From NCBI GenBank assembly GCA_964569425.1, contig CAZMVD010000127.1, positions 1 through 11,805 of the forward strand: a stretch of 11,805 nt of DNA. The letters run 5' to 3'. This document shows positions 5,413-11,715 of this stretch, piece after piece (position 1 is the stretch's first letter; every line of letters begins with the position of its first letter). The notes under the pieces were generated by a model. The model worked only from the letters and a program-made list of their open reading frames with translations, did no database searches and was not told the origin of the DNA. The position numbers were made by a program, and so were the translations under genes. Source of the stretch: JACQXM01 sp964569425. GTDB taxonomy: Bacteria > Planctomycetota > Phycisphaerae > UBA1845.

Positions 5413-6899
5413 GAAAGGTCAAAGAGATTCCGGAGATTGCCAGGTCCGAAGGGATGATGGTGGAGGCAGGTGCAAGCACCTGCCCTACTCGGCTTACCGC
5501 GCCCATGGATGCGCCGAAGGTTCGACCGTCGTACGAGCGCCAACGTGGAGCCTATTGCCAGGAACACCAGAGCATTGGGCTCGGGCACGATAACGGCCAG
5601 TCTGCCGCCACTGAGTTCGCCTCTGCTCGCATACCAACTGCCGAAACTAGCGTTCCAAGGCACAACAAATGCAGAGCTTCCGGGACCGAGCGGACTCAGC
5701 ACATCCAGCACCCCGCCGGTGGAACCGACATCAACTTCGATATTGCCCAAAAGCACTTCGCCGTCGTCGGGGAGCATTATTAGAGCATCAAACCAAGGGA
5801 GCCCGAAATACTCTTGGGCCCACCAAGGTTTCGGGAGGAATGGGAGTACCCAGTTTGCCCCTAGGGGATTCGTCCAATGAAACTGATTATCATCGGGAGT
5901 ATTCGGCGTCCGATCCGCTCCTGGGAATAGGAATGTACCCGTTGTTGCGGCGAAATTCAGAGACATTTCGACAAACCAGATATCTCCGTCGGGATTCCCG
6001 GTATCGACCATGAATACATCGACGTCGATGATCGTATGGGGTGCGTAGCCGCCGGGGGGCATGGGGGGCGTAGGGCGAAGGTCGATGCGCGCGCCGGCCT
6101 GCGCCGGCGGCGCTGCGCAGAGCCATGAAATCGCCAGCGCGGCTACGGCGCAGCGATTCGTCGTGCCCCGCGAATGCCGACTCTCGCGGTATCTTCGATT
6201 GGTTCGTCGAAACCCAAATGTGGTTGCAGTCCCCAGGAAAACCAGCACCAGGGTTCCAGGTTCAGGCACGATAATGTGGAGGCGTCCGCCGGTCAGATCA
6301 CCTGTAGTTGCTAACCAATAGTCGTAGTCGATACTGGAACGGAGGGAACGAAAAATCCCCGCACCACCCCCTGGGTGTGGGCCAGTTGCGTTCAGGACAT
6401 CCAGGATGCCGCCCGCAGAACCCACATTGACGAGGATGCTACCAAGGAGCACTTCGCCATCATCCGGGAGGATGATCTGATATGCGGGACAATCAAAAGG
6501 CTCACACGAATGAATCCACGAGGGTTGTGGAAGGGACGGGGACACCCAGTTAAACCCCATGGGGTTCACCCAAGAAAAACGATTGTCATCCGACGTGCCA
6601 AGAATGCGATCATCGCCTGGATACGCTAATGTACCTAGCGTCGCGCGAAAATCGAGATACAATCCAATAAACCGGATATCGCCATCGGGATTTCCGGTAT
6701 CGACCATGAATACATCGACGTCGATGATCGTATGGGGTGCGTAGCCGCCGGGGGGCATGGGGGGCATAGGGCGAAGGTCGATGCGGGCGCCGGCGTTGGC
6801 GGGCGGCGATGCGCCCAGGCAGACGGCACCCACGACCGCCACCGTTAGCCACCGAGTTCGTCCGACTTGCCATCGCATGAATCTGCGTTGCGTGGACAT
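5295..6899 (-). CDS. Double PEP-CTERM protein: two exported copies fused in one frame
   Basis: 534 residues from the ATG at 6899, which has AGGAGG 6 nt upstream; the frame is open to 7379, but that extra part is non-coding in character. Copy 1 has a signal peptide (WLTVAVVGAVCLGASPPANA, about 17-36), a domain starting ARIDLRPMPPMPPGGYAPHT, and a PEP-CTERM signal at about 211-235 (VPEPGTLVLVFLG, then FRRTNRR). Copy 2 follows without a stop or any ATG, GTG or TTG: a second signal-like segment (AVAALAISWLCAAPPAQA, about 251-268), the same domain, and VPEPNALVFLAIG with RRSNLRR at about 438-463. The copies are 232 codons apart. PEP-CTERM is the sorting tag cut by exosortase. The last 71 residues after the second Arg cluster are run-on in a frame that overlaps the next gene. 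The domain function is unknown. Confidence 0.85.
   Translation of the reverse strand: MSTQRRFMRWQVGRTRWLTVAVVGAVCLGASPPANAGARIDLRPMPPMPPGGYAPHTIIDVDVFMVDTGNPDGDIRFIGLYLDFRATLGTLAYPGDDRILGTSDDNRFSWVNPMGFNWVSPSLPQPSWIHSCEPFDCPAYQIILPDDGEVLLGSILVNVGSAGGILDVLNATGPHPGGGAGIFRSLRSSIDYDYWLATTGDLTGGRLHIIVPEPGTLVLVFLGTATTFGFRRTNRRYRESRHSRGTTNRCAVAALAISWLCAAPPAQAGARIDLRPTPPMPPGGYAPHTIIDVDVFMVDTGNPDGDIWFVEMSLNFAATTGTFLFPGADRTPNTPDDNQFHWTNPLGANWVLPFLPKPWWAQEYFGLPWFDALIMLPDDGEVLLGNIEVDVGSTGGVLDVLSPLGPGSSAFVVPWNASFGSWYASRGELSGGRLAVIVPEPNALVFLAIGSTLALVRRSNLRRIHGRGKPSRAGACTCLHHHPFGPGNLRNLFDLSCIAAGSRLPGNSAPPPGPKGCGKSPSTRALTCSTAMRC
5465..5484. repeat. Palindrome GGCAGGTGC-AA-GCACCTGCC
   Basis: Perfect 9-bp arms around AA, located in the run-on part of the PEP-CTERM frame just after its second Arg cluster. 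An inserted or duplicated palindrome here would explain the loss of that gene's stop codon. Confidence 0.6.
6000..6096. repeat. Near-identical internal direct repeat, copy 2
   Basis: Matches 6696-6792 at an exact offset of 696 bp. The first 70 bases are identical and only two or three bases differ over the rest. It encodes the start of the mature domain in the second PEP-CTERM copy. Identity drops sharply on both sides. Confidence 0.85.
6696..6792. repeat. Near-identical internal direct repeat, copy 1
   Basis: Partner of 6000-6096; encodes the residues from about 36 to 68 of the first PEP-CTERM copy. The remainder of the two copies is clearly diverged at protein level, so this segment is far more alike than its surroundings. 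Confidence 0.85.
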
Positions 6900-7011
6900 G
6901 TTCAACCTCCTGCCAATGCGTCCCCCCGGTAGACCCCGATGCGTCCGATAGCCCATTCTACCCCGCCCGGAGCTGCGATTCGAGAAAAAAAGCAACGATC
7001 TACGATCGGCG

Positions 7012-7044
7012 ATGCGGATTATCGTGGTGCATGATGATCCGCAT
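7012..7044. repeat. Inverted repeat upstream of the PEP-CTERM gene
   Basis: ATGCGGAT and ATCCGCAT arms continue inward with ATC/GAT after a T-G pair, giving a 12-position stem with a 9-nt loop. It lies about 115 bp upstream of the start at 6899 and could be an operator or a structured element. No tail suitable for a terminator adjoins it. Confidence 0.5.
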
Positions 7045-7255
7045 GTTGGCGACGTTTTGCGTAACCGATCATTCCCCGGCAATTTCCGTGCCAGATGTGC
7101 GTCTGGCGAATTGCCAGTCGGAGCCGGAAAGGGGGTTGTTTGCGGAGGCATGGGTGGGTGGATGGATCGCGGGGAGGGGGTGGGGAAGGGAAAACTCGAA
7201 TCTGAGATTTGAAATTTCAGAAAGGGCGGCGGGGTGGTTGGGAAGGCGGTAGGGT

Positions 7256-7279
7256 GAACGGCGGAACGGCGGAACGGCG
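7256..7279. repeat. Three tandem GAACGGCG octamers
   Basis: Exact 8-bp period at 7256, 7264 and 7272, directly downstream of the small exported-protein gene (stop ends at 7286). Related in period and composition to the octamers at 4431 and 10820. Confidence 0.7.
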
Positions 7280-7285
7280 TTGCCG

Positions 7286-7669
7286 TTAGCGCGGCCTGGG
7301 GGGCTGAGGGGAGGCTGGGCGGGCTGAGTGTCGTGTTGGGTTGGTCGCGGAAGTGCAACTGCGATGGGGGGCGCGCCATTCGACGGTGACTTCGACGCGG
7401 CCGTCGTCGAGGTTGCGTTCGGCCACATAGCGGAAGTTGCGAACGGGCCGGGCGAACTGGGCGGGGATTTGGCGGGCGAGGTTACGAACGGCGACGACTT
7501 CGGCGGCGCGGCGGGCCATGAGTCGGGCGCGGGGTCCGTGCAGGTGTTTGGGGGGGCGGCCGATGCCGGTGGCGCGGACGACCTGCGGGCTTGCGGCGAC
7601 GTCGAACAAGGGCGGTTGTTTGGCGGCCAGAGGGATGGTCAGGCCCAAGAGCATTCCTGCGATCCACAT
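7286..7669 (-). CDS. Small exported protein, LPP20-like pattern
   Basis: 127 residues from the ATG at 7669. A TTG at 7699 would add ten residues, but the ATG is preferred because the signal peptide (MWIAGMLLGLTIPLAA) then begins at residue 1 and GAAAGG lies 10 nt upstream. The mature part shows VVRATGIGRPP then RARLMARRAAEVVAVRNLAR at about 30-67 and RVEVTVEWRA near 91-100. That order (xATGxG, then an Ala-rich helix with AR..A...AxxxLA, then a beta strand) resembles LPP20-type exported domains, as judged by eye. There is no lipobox Cys. The last about 25 residues are Pro/Arg/Ser-rich and may be disordered or run-on. The gene is divergent from cmk, with 306 bp of repeat-bearing sequence between. 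Function unknown. Confidence 0.6.
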   Translation of the reverse strand: MWIAGMLLGLTIPLAAKQPPLFDVAASPQVVRATGIGRPPKHLHGPRARLMARRAAEVVAVRNLARQIPAQFARPVRNFRYVAERNLDDGRVEVTVEWRAPHRSCTSATNPTRHSARPASPQPPRPR

Positions 7670-7753
7670 GGCGTGTGAGCCTTTCTTTGCGACGGGCAAC
7701 GATGCTGCTGCCCGGCCCTAAGACACATCGATCGGGGGAAGGTTAGTTCAAGT

Positions 7754-7816
7754 TGCGGGCATGGGGGCCCGCACCACCGAATGTCCAGGATGCGGGCGCG
7801 GCGGCCCGCACCACCG
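7754..7816. repeat. Two hairpins with the same stem and different loops
   Basis: TGCGGGC and GCCCGCA arms at 7754-7760/7767-7773 (loop ATGGGG) and 7791-7797/7804-7810 (loop GCGGCG). Both are followed by CCACCG. The copies are 37 bp apart. Confidence 0.75.
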
Positions 7817-7866
7817 GGGGCCAGCATTCTCTTGAAGACTCATTGGGTCGAGCTATCCAGGGTATC

Positions 7867-7888
7867 GGACCGGCTGGAAAGCCGGTCC
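7867..7888. repeat. Palindromic repeat, GGACCGGCT-GGAA-AGCCGGTCC
   Basis: Perfect 9-bp arms around GGAA. It is the reverse-oriented partner of 132-151 and is 88 bp upstream of the cmk start. Confidence 0.75.
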
Positions 7889-7975
7889 CCCAGTGCTCCT
7901 GAAGGTCATTTCAACGGGTGGCTGTAGGCGTGGCGTGCGGTGACGCGGGGGGGCCGTGGGGGTAGGATAGCGGAC

Positions 7976-8662
7976 ATGGTTATCACGATCGATGGGCCGG
8001 CGGGGTCCGGTAAGTCTACGGCGGCGCGGAAGCTGGCGGCGCGGCTGGAAATCGCCTACCTGGATACGGGGGCGATGTACCGGGCGATTGCGCATGCGGC
8101 GTTGCAGCGGGGCACTGACCTTGGTGACGGTGGGGCGTTGGTGGATCTGGCGCGGGGGTTGCGGCTGGACCTGGATTGCGGACCGACGCACACGCGGGTG
8201 CGGGCCGACGGGCACGACGTGAGCGAGGCGATTCGATCGATGGAGGTGAGCCGGGTTACGTCGTTCGTGGCGCGGCAGGCGGAGGTGCGGAAGCTGCTGG
8301 TGGCGCATCAGCGGCGGGTGGGGGCGGCGCTGGGGTCGTTCGTGAGCGAGGGGCGGGATCAGGGCAGCGTGGTTTTTCCTGATGCGGACTGGAAGTTCGT
8401 GCTGGAGGCATCGCTTTCGAAGCGGGCGGAGCGGCGCTATCAGGAGATGCGGGCGGATGGGGAGGAGGTTTCGCTGGAGGCGGTGGCGGAGAACCTGCGG
8501 GCACGCGACGGTATAGATTCCAAGCAGTGGGAAGCGCTGTTGGCGCCGGGGGCGGCGATTGTCATTGATACGACGGACTTGAGCATTCAAGAGGTCACGG
8601 AGCGGATGGCGGTGGAGATTGGTCGGGCTGCCGGGCGAGGCGCGACGGGACCTGCAATTTGA
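7976..8662 (+). CDS. cmk: Cytidylate kinase
   Basis: CMP/dCMP kinase, which moves a phosphate from ATP to CMP or dCMP in the cytosol for nucleotide supply. 228 residues from the ATG at 7976, the usual length; GGTAGGA lies 8 nt upstream. An in-frame ATG-less extension to 7940 exists but precedes this ribosome-binding site. The P-loop is GPAGSGKST at 7-15. YLDTGAMYRA at 28-37 is the nucleotide-monophosphate binding region. SEGRDQGSVVFPDADWK at 124-140 stands where most Cmk proteins have DGRDIGT, so it has conservative changes. AERRYQEM at 151-158 is the lid region, and IDTTDLSIQEV at 197-207 is the typical end. It is the first plus-strand gene after the divergent region and is followed 267 bp later by gspF. 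Confidence 0.96.
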   Translation: MVITIDGPAGSGKSTAARKLAARLEIAYLDTGAMYRAIAHAALQRGTDLGDGGALVDLARGLRLDLDCGPTHTRVRADGHDVSEAIRSMEVSRVTSFVARQAEVRKLLVAHQRRVGAALGSFVSEGRDQGSVVFPDADWKFVLEASLSKRAERRYQEMRADGEEVSLEAVAENLRARDGIDSKQWEALLAPGAAIVIDTTDLSIQEVTERMAVEIGRAAGRGATGPAI

Positions 8663-8929
8663 GGGCCGTTTCGGTGTACAACGAATGGTCGATGGGCCTG
8701 AATGGTCAGGGTTTACCATGCGCCGAGTTGGCGTTTGGCTCTTGAATTGACGTGGGTAATGAAAAACGGCAGTGGTGCAGCAAGTTTGGAGGTTTTCGGC
8801 GAATTGGAGTCGTTACGGTGCGGGGGGCAATGGCCGCTCGGCGGACATTGGTCTTCTGTTGTATTGGTGAAGTTGGGTCGCGGTAGCGGCCTGTGGGAAT
8901 GTCGGGCCGGCGAGTAAACCGGAGAGGCG

Positions 8930-10132
8930 ATGCCGAGCTATTCGTACAAGGCGGTTGACGGCAGCGGGAAGTCGGTGACGGGGGTGGTCACGGCGGAGAA
9001 CTACCAGGTTGCGCTGCGGCAGCTTGATGAGCAGGCGTTGTATCCGGTTCATGTGACGGAGGGGGTTCAGCGGACGGCGTTGCAGTTGGGTCAGCGGCGG
9101 CGGGTGAAGACGCAGCACCTGACGACGTTTTACGGTCAGCTTGCGGATTTGTTGCGGGCGGGGGTGCCGATGCTGCGTTCGCTGGATGTGCTGGCGCGGC
9201 AGGCGTCGCACGGGGGATTGACGCAGGTGATCAAGGAGCTGCGGGAGGACGTGGCCGGGGGCATGGCGCTGGGTGAGGCGATGGCGAAGTATCCTCATGC
9301 GTTTTCGACGCTTCAGTCATCGATGATTCGGGCGGGGGAACAGGGCGGTTTTCTGGAGGACGTGCTGCAGCGTATAGCGATTTTCTCGGAGAAGCAGGAC
9401 GAGCTGCGGAACAAGGTGGTGGGGGCGATGATTTACCCGTGCATTCTGGTGCTGGTGGGCACGGCGGTGATTGTGTTGTTGATGGTGGTGGTGGTGCCAC
9501 GGCTGGCGGAGCACCTGCGTCCGGAGACGTTCAACGTGCTGACACACGTGGTGATGGGTGTGAGCCACATGCTGCAATATCAGTATCTGACGGTGATCGC
9601 GGTGGTTGGGCTTGTGTTCGGGGGCGTGTATTCGTTTGTGCGCACCGATTACGGCAAGGATATGTATGAGCGATTCAAGCTGCGGGCGCCGATTCTGGGG
9701 AAGATCGTGACGATGGTGGCGATCTGCCGGTTCTGCCGGATTCTGGGGACGATGCTGCACAACGGGGTGCCGATCTTGCAGGCGCTGAAGATTGCGAAGG
9801 ACTCGGCGGGGAACGCGATCTTGGCGGAGGTGATTGAGAAGTCAGCGGACAGCGTGAAGAAGGGGGCGGCGTTGTCGACGCCGCTGGGGGAATGCGGGTT
9901 GTTTCCGCCGGCGGTGGTGGACATGATCGCGGTGGCGGAGGAGAGCAACAACCTGGAGACGGTGCTGGTGCAGATTGCGGACACGAACGAGGCGCGGACG
10001 GCGCGGCAGATCGACCTGGGGGTTCGGGTGCTTGAGCCGGTGCTGCTGGTGTTCATGGCGTTTGCGGTGTTTTGTATCGCGGTGGGTCTGCTGCTGCCGA
10101 TTCTGACGATGGGGACGGCGGTGCAGGGTTAG
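8930..10132 (+). CDS. gspF: Type II secretion inner-membrane platform protein GspF
   Basis: GspF/PilC family platform protein that links the GspE ATPase to pseudopilus assembly in the inner membrane. 400 residues, the family length. It starts MPSYSYKAVDGSGKSV, the usual GspF opening, with GGAGAGGCG just before the ATG. Two T2SSF domains occupy about 62-185 and 265-390; the first contains FYGQLADLLRAGVPMLRSLD and GGMALGEAMAKYP, the second FCRILGTMLHNGVPILQAL and MIAVAEESNNLETVL, the paired repeats typical of this family. Membrane spans are at about 166-190, 219-236 and 369-394. gspG follows after 215 bp. The ATPase gspE and the secretin gspD are not in the window. Confidence 0.93.
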   Translation: MPSYSYKAVDGSGKSVTGVVTAENYQVALRQLDEQALYPVHVTEGVQRTALQLGQRRRVKTQHLTTFYGQLADLLRAGVPMLRSLDVLARQASHGGLTQVIKELREDVAGGMALGEAMAKYPHAFSTLQSSMIRAGEQGGFLEDVLQRIAIFSEKQDELRNKVVGAMIYPCILVLVGTAVIVLLMVVVVPRLAEHLRPETFNVLTHVVMGVSHMLQYQYLTVIAVVGLVFGGVYSFVRTDYGKDMYERFKLRAPILGKIVTMVAICRFCRILGTMLHNGVPILQALKIAKDSAGNAILAEVIEKSADSVKKGAALSTPLGECGLFPPAVVDMIAVAEESNNLETVLVQIADTNEARTARQIDLGVRVLEPVLLVFMAFAVFCIAVGLLLPILTMGTAVQG

Positions 10133-10257
10133 AATGGCGAATAGCGAATGAGCGAGACAAGGCACGAAGCCACGGAGGCACGGAGGCACGAAGTGAATGG
10201 CGAATAGCGAATGAGCGAGACAAGGCACGAAGCCACGGAGGCGCGGAGGCACGAAGT
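10132..10257. repeat. Two tandem copies of a 63-bp unit
   Basis: Copy 1 is 10132-10194 and copy 2 is 10195-10257, with one base different between them (CACGG against CGCGG in the second half). Each unit contains GAATGGCGAATAGCGAATGA and CACGAAGCCACGGAGGC. A few bases of a third start follow. It begins at the gspF stop codon and fills most of the gap to gspG. Confidence 0.92.
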
Positions 10258-10347
10258 GAATGCGGAATGGGGCATGGAGTTTCGGTTGATTGTGGAGAAG
10301 ACCTGGCCGGCGACGGGCGGGATTTTAGAGAGCACAGGAGAATGAAC

Positions 10348-10812
10348 ATGCGACGAAGGACGATGAGGAAGCGGTCGGCGTTTACGCTGATCGAAGTGCT
10401 GCTGGTGGCGGGGATTCTGGCGCTGCTGGCGGCGTTTGCAATTCCGCGGCTATTTGGGCAGGCGGAGCGCGCGAAGATTGATCTGGCCAAGGCGACGGTG
10501 GGGCGCAACGGGCCGATCGGTAAGGCGCTGGAGGCCTACAAGTGGGATATGGGCCGGTACCCGGAAACGGATGAGGGGATTGCGGCGCTGTACAAGCCGA
10601 AGAGTTCGCGAAGCGACGACGATCGGTACAACGGCCCGTACATGGAGGGGGCGTTTGAGGCGTTAAAGGATCCATGGGGGCAGGCGTTTGTCTACAAGTC
10701 TCCGGGGGATATCAACGAGGACAGTTACGATTTGTACAGCGTCGGACCGGACGGCAAGGACGATCGCGGCAAGGAGGGTTCGGACGACATCAAGAACTGG
10801 GTGGAGAAATAG
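10348..10812 (+). CDS. gspG: Type II secretion major pseudopilin GspG
   Basis: 154 residues from the ATG at 10348, which has AGGAG 7 nt upstream; the ATG at 10342 is only 1 nt from that site, and the frame runs open through the 63-bp repeats to 10072 without coding character. The prepilin signal is RKRSAFTLIEVLLVAGILAL: basic leader, cleavage expected before Phe12, Glu16 at +5, then a hydrophobic helix to about 34. The residue before the cut is Ala11, not the usual Gly. The body shows LEAYKWDMGRYPETDEGIAAL and the family ending DPWGQAFVYKSPG then YDLYSVGPDGKDD, the calcium-binding loop region of GspG. GspG is the main subunit of the pseudopilus. A 141-bp repeat-bearing gap separates it from the next gene. 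Confidence 0.95.
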   Translation: MRRRTMRKRSAFTLIEVLLVAGILALLAAFAIPRLFGQAERAKIDLAKATVGRNGPIGKALEAYKWDMGRYPETDEGIAALYKPKSSRSDDDRYNGPYMEGAFEALKDPWGQAFVYKSPGDINEDSYDLYSVGPDGKDDRGKEGSDDIKNWVEK

Positions 10813-10912
10813 CCAGAAACGCCGAAACGCCGAAACGCCGAAAAGTCGAAAAGGCGAAAAGTCAAGACGTCATACTCGAGGCGTGAGGCGTGGGGCGTGA
10901 GGCGTGAGGCGT
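10813..10912. repeat. Octamer and heptamer tandem arrays between gspG and gspH
   Basis: An 8-bp periodic run follows the gspG stop: CGCCGAAA at 10820, 10828 and 10836, then AGTCGAAA (10844) and AGGCGAAA (10852), with decayed units at both ends. A 7-bp run follows: GAGGCGT at 10878, 10885, 10899 and 10906, with GGGGCGT at 10892. The same two unit types occur together at about 4431-4560. Confidence 0.9.
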
Positions 10913-10953
10913 GAGGGGGTTGGGAAGCGTCTGACGAGGATTGCCGGTGAGCG

Positions 10954-11715
10954 ATGCGGGGACGACCGGGGACAATACGCAGACGCGCCTTGACGTTGAT
11001 CGAGGTGGTGCTGGTGGCGGGGTTGATTCTCGTCCTGACGGCGCTGGTGGTTCCCAATTTCGTGAATGAGATACGCCGGGAGGAGTTGCCGGGGTCGGCG
11101 AATCAACTTCGATCGCTGCTGACGCTGGTAGGGGCGAACGCGGCGTTCGACGGGAAGCGATATCGCATCCGGTTTCCGCGGGGGAACGAGACCGACGCGC
11201 TGGGGGACGATCGGCAGCCCATCATCGAGCGGGAGGACGACCCGATCCGCGATCCGGAGATTTTCTATCCGGTGACGGCGCCCTGGACGATCGGGAAGAC
11301 ATTTCTGGGGGAAGTGTGGTGTGCGGAGGTTCGTCTGGGCCGTCCGACGGTGGCCAAGCTGCGCGAGCGGCGCAGCCGCATTGAGGACGCGATCAAGCGT
11401 GGGCGTGAGGAGTTCGAGCCGGAGCGGCCGCCGCTGTACGTTGAGCCGGACGCCACCAGTGAATGGGTCACGTTTATTCTGACCACGGCTCCGCGGGGCA
11501 CGGACGTTCGCCGGCTTGAGGATTACCCACGAGTTGAGGTGATCATGGAGGGGGCTACGGGGCTGGCGTGGGTGCAGCGTCCGTTTTACGACGAAGAGTT
11601 GGACCTGTTCGAGGAGAAGAACTGGCCGGTGGTGTTGCGGCAGGACTTTCTGAGCCCCAGGGTTCTCACGGAAGACGACGTGCTGGAGCTGCACGACGTG
11701 GGAGGGGGGCGATGA
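10954..11715 (+). CDS. gspH: Type II secretion minor pseudopilin, GspH-like
   Basis: 253 residues from the ATG at 10954; GGTGAG just upstream is a weak ribosome-binding site. The prepilin signal is RRRALTLIEVVLVAGLILVL: Ala12 before the expected cut, Glu17 at +5, hydrophobic helix to about 34. The following ELPGSANQLRSLLTLVGANA and KRYRIRFP match the GspH layout (helix of array residues, then a first beta strand), and VTFILTTAPRGTD with RVEVIMEGATGLAWV near 170-205 fits its last strands. The protein is longer than most GspH, with an inserted charged helix (about 125-150, LRERRSRIEDAIKRGREE) and a C-terminal extension. The name is assigned from the signal and position between gspG and a gspI-like gene; another minor pseudopilin is possible. 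It overlaps the next gene by 4 bp (ATGA). Confidence 0.75.
   Translation: MRGRPGTIRRRALTLIEVVLVAGLILVLTALVVPNFVNEIRREELPGSANQLRSLLTLVGANAAFDGKRYRIRFPRGNETDALGDDRQPIIEREDDPIRDPEIFYPVTAPWTIGKTFLGEVWCAEVRLGRPTVAKLRERRSRIEDAIKRGREEFEPERPPLYVEPDATSEWVTFILTTAPRGTDVRRLEDYPRVEVIMEGATGLAWVQRPFYDEELDLFEEKNWPVVLRQDFLSPRVLTEDDVLELHDVGGGR

Larger units (their letters stand above)
6900..7285. other. Intergenic region upstream of the PEP-CTERM gene
   Basis: No gene supported. It contains the AGGAGG ribosome-binding site (6911-6906, minus), an inverted repeat at 7012-7044, an imperfect palindrome at 7201-7221 (TCTGAGATTTGAAATTTCAG plus A) and three tandem copies of GAACGGCG at 7256-7279. A TAGAAT at 6960-6955 on the minus strand is a possible -10 box, but I found no matching -35. 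Confidence 0.55.
7670..7975. other. Divergent intergenic region with hairpins
   Basis: Lies between two divergent genes and so must hold at least one promoter in each direction; I see no clear -35/-10 pair. It contains two hairpins with the same stem, at 7754-7773 and 7791-7810, and the palindrome at 7868-7887. Confidence 0.6.

Noticed and set aside
4819..5457. Long plus-strand frame of 212 codons
   Set aside because: It is the antisense shadow of the Cys-rich gene; its Ala/Gly/Val-rich translation has no family features.
6900..7379. Upstream extension of the PEP-CTERM frame to 7379
   Set aside because: Pro/Ser-rich translation with no signal peptide, covering repeats; the ATG at 6899 has a textbook AGGAGG and a signal peptide right after it.
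8702..8917. Plus-strand 71-codon frame just before gspF
   Set aside because: No ribosome-binding site, mixed third-position usage unlike its neighbours, and no recognisable motif; treated as intergenic sequence of the cmk-gspF gap.
10072..10347. Upstream extension of gspG through the 63-bp repeats
   Set aside because: Starts inside gspF and would put about 90 residues before a prepilin signal; the ATG at 10348 has a good ribosome-binding site.
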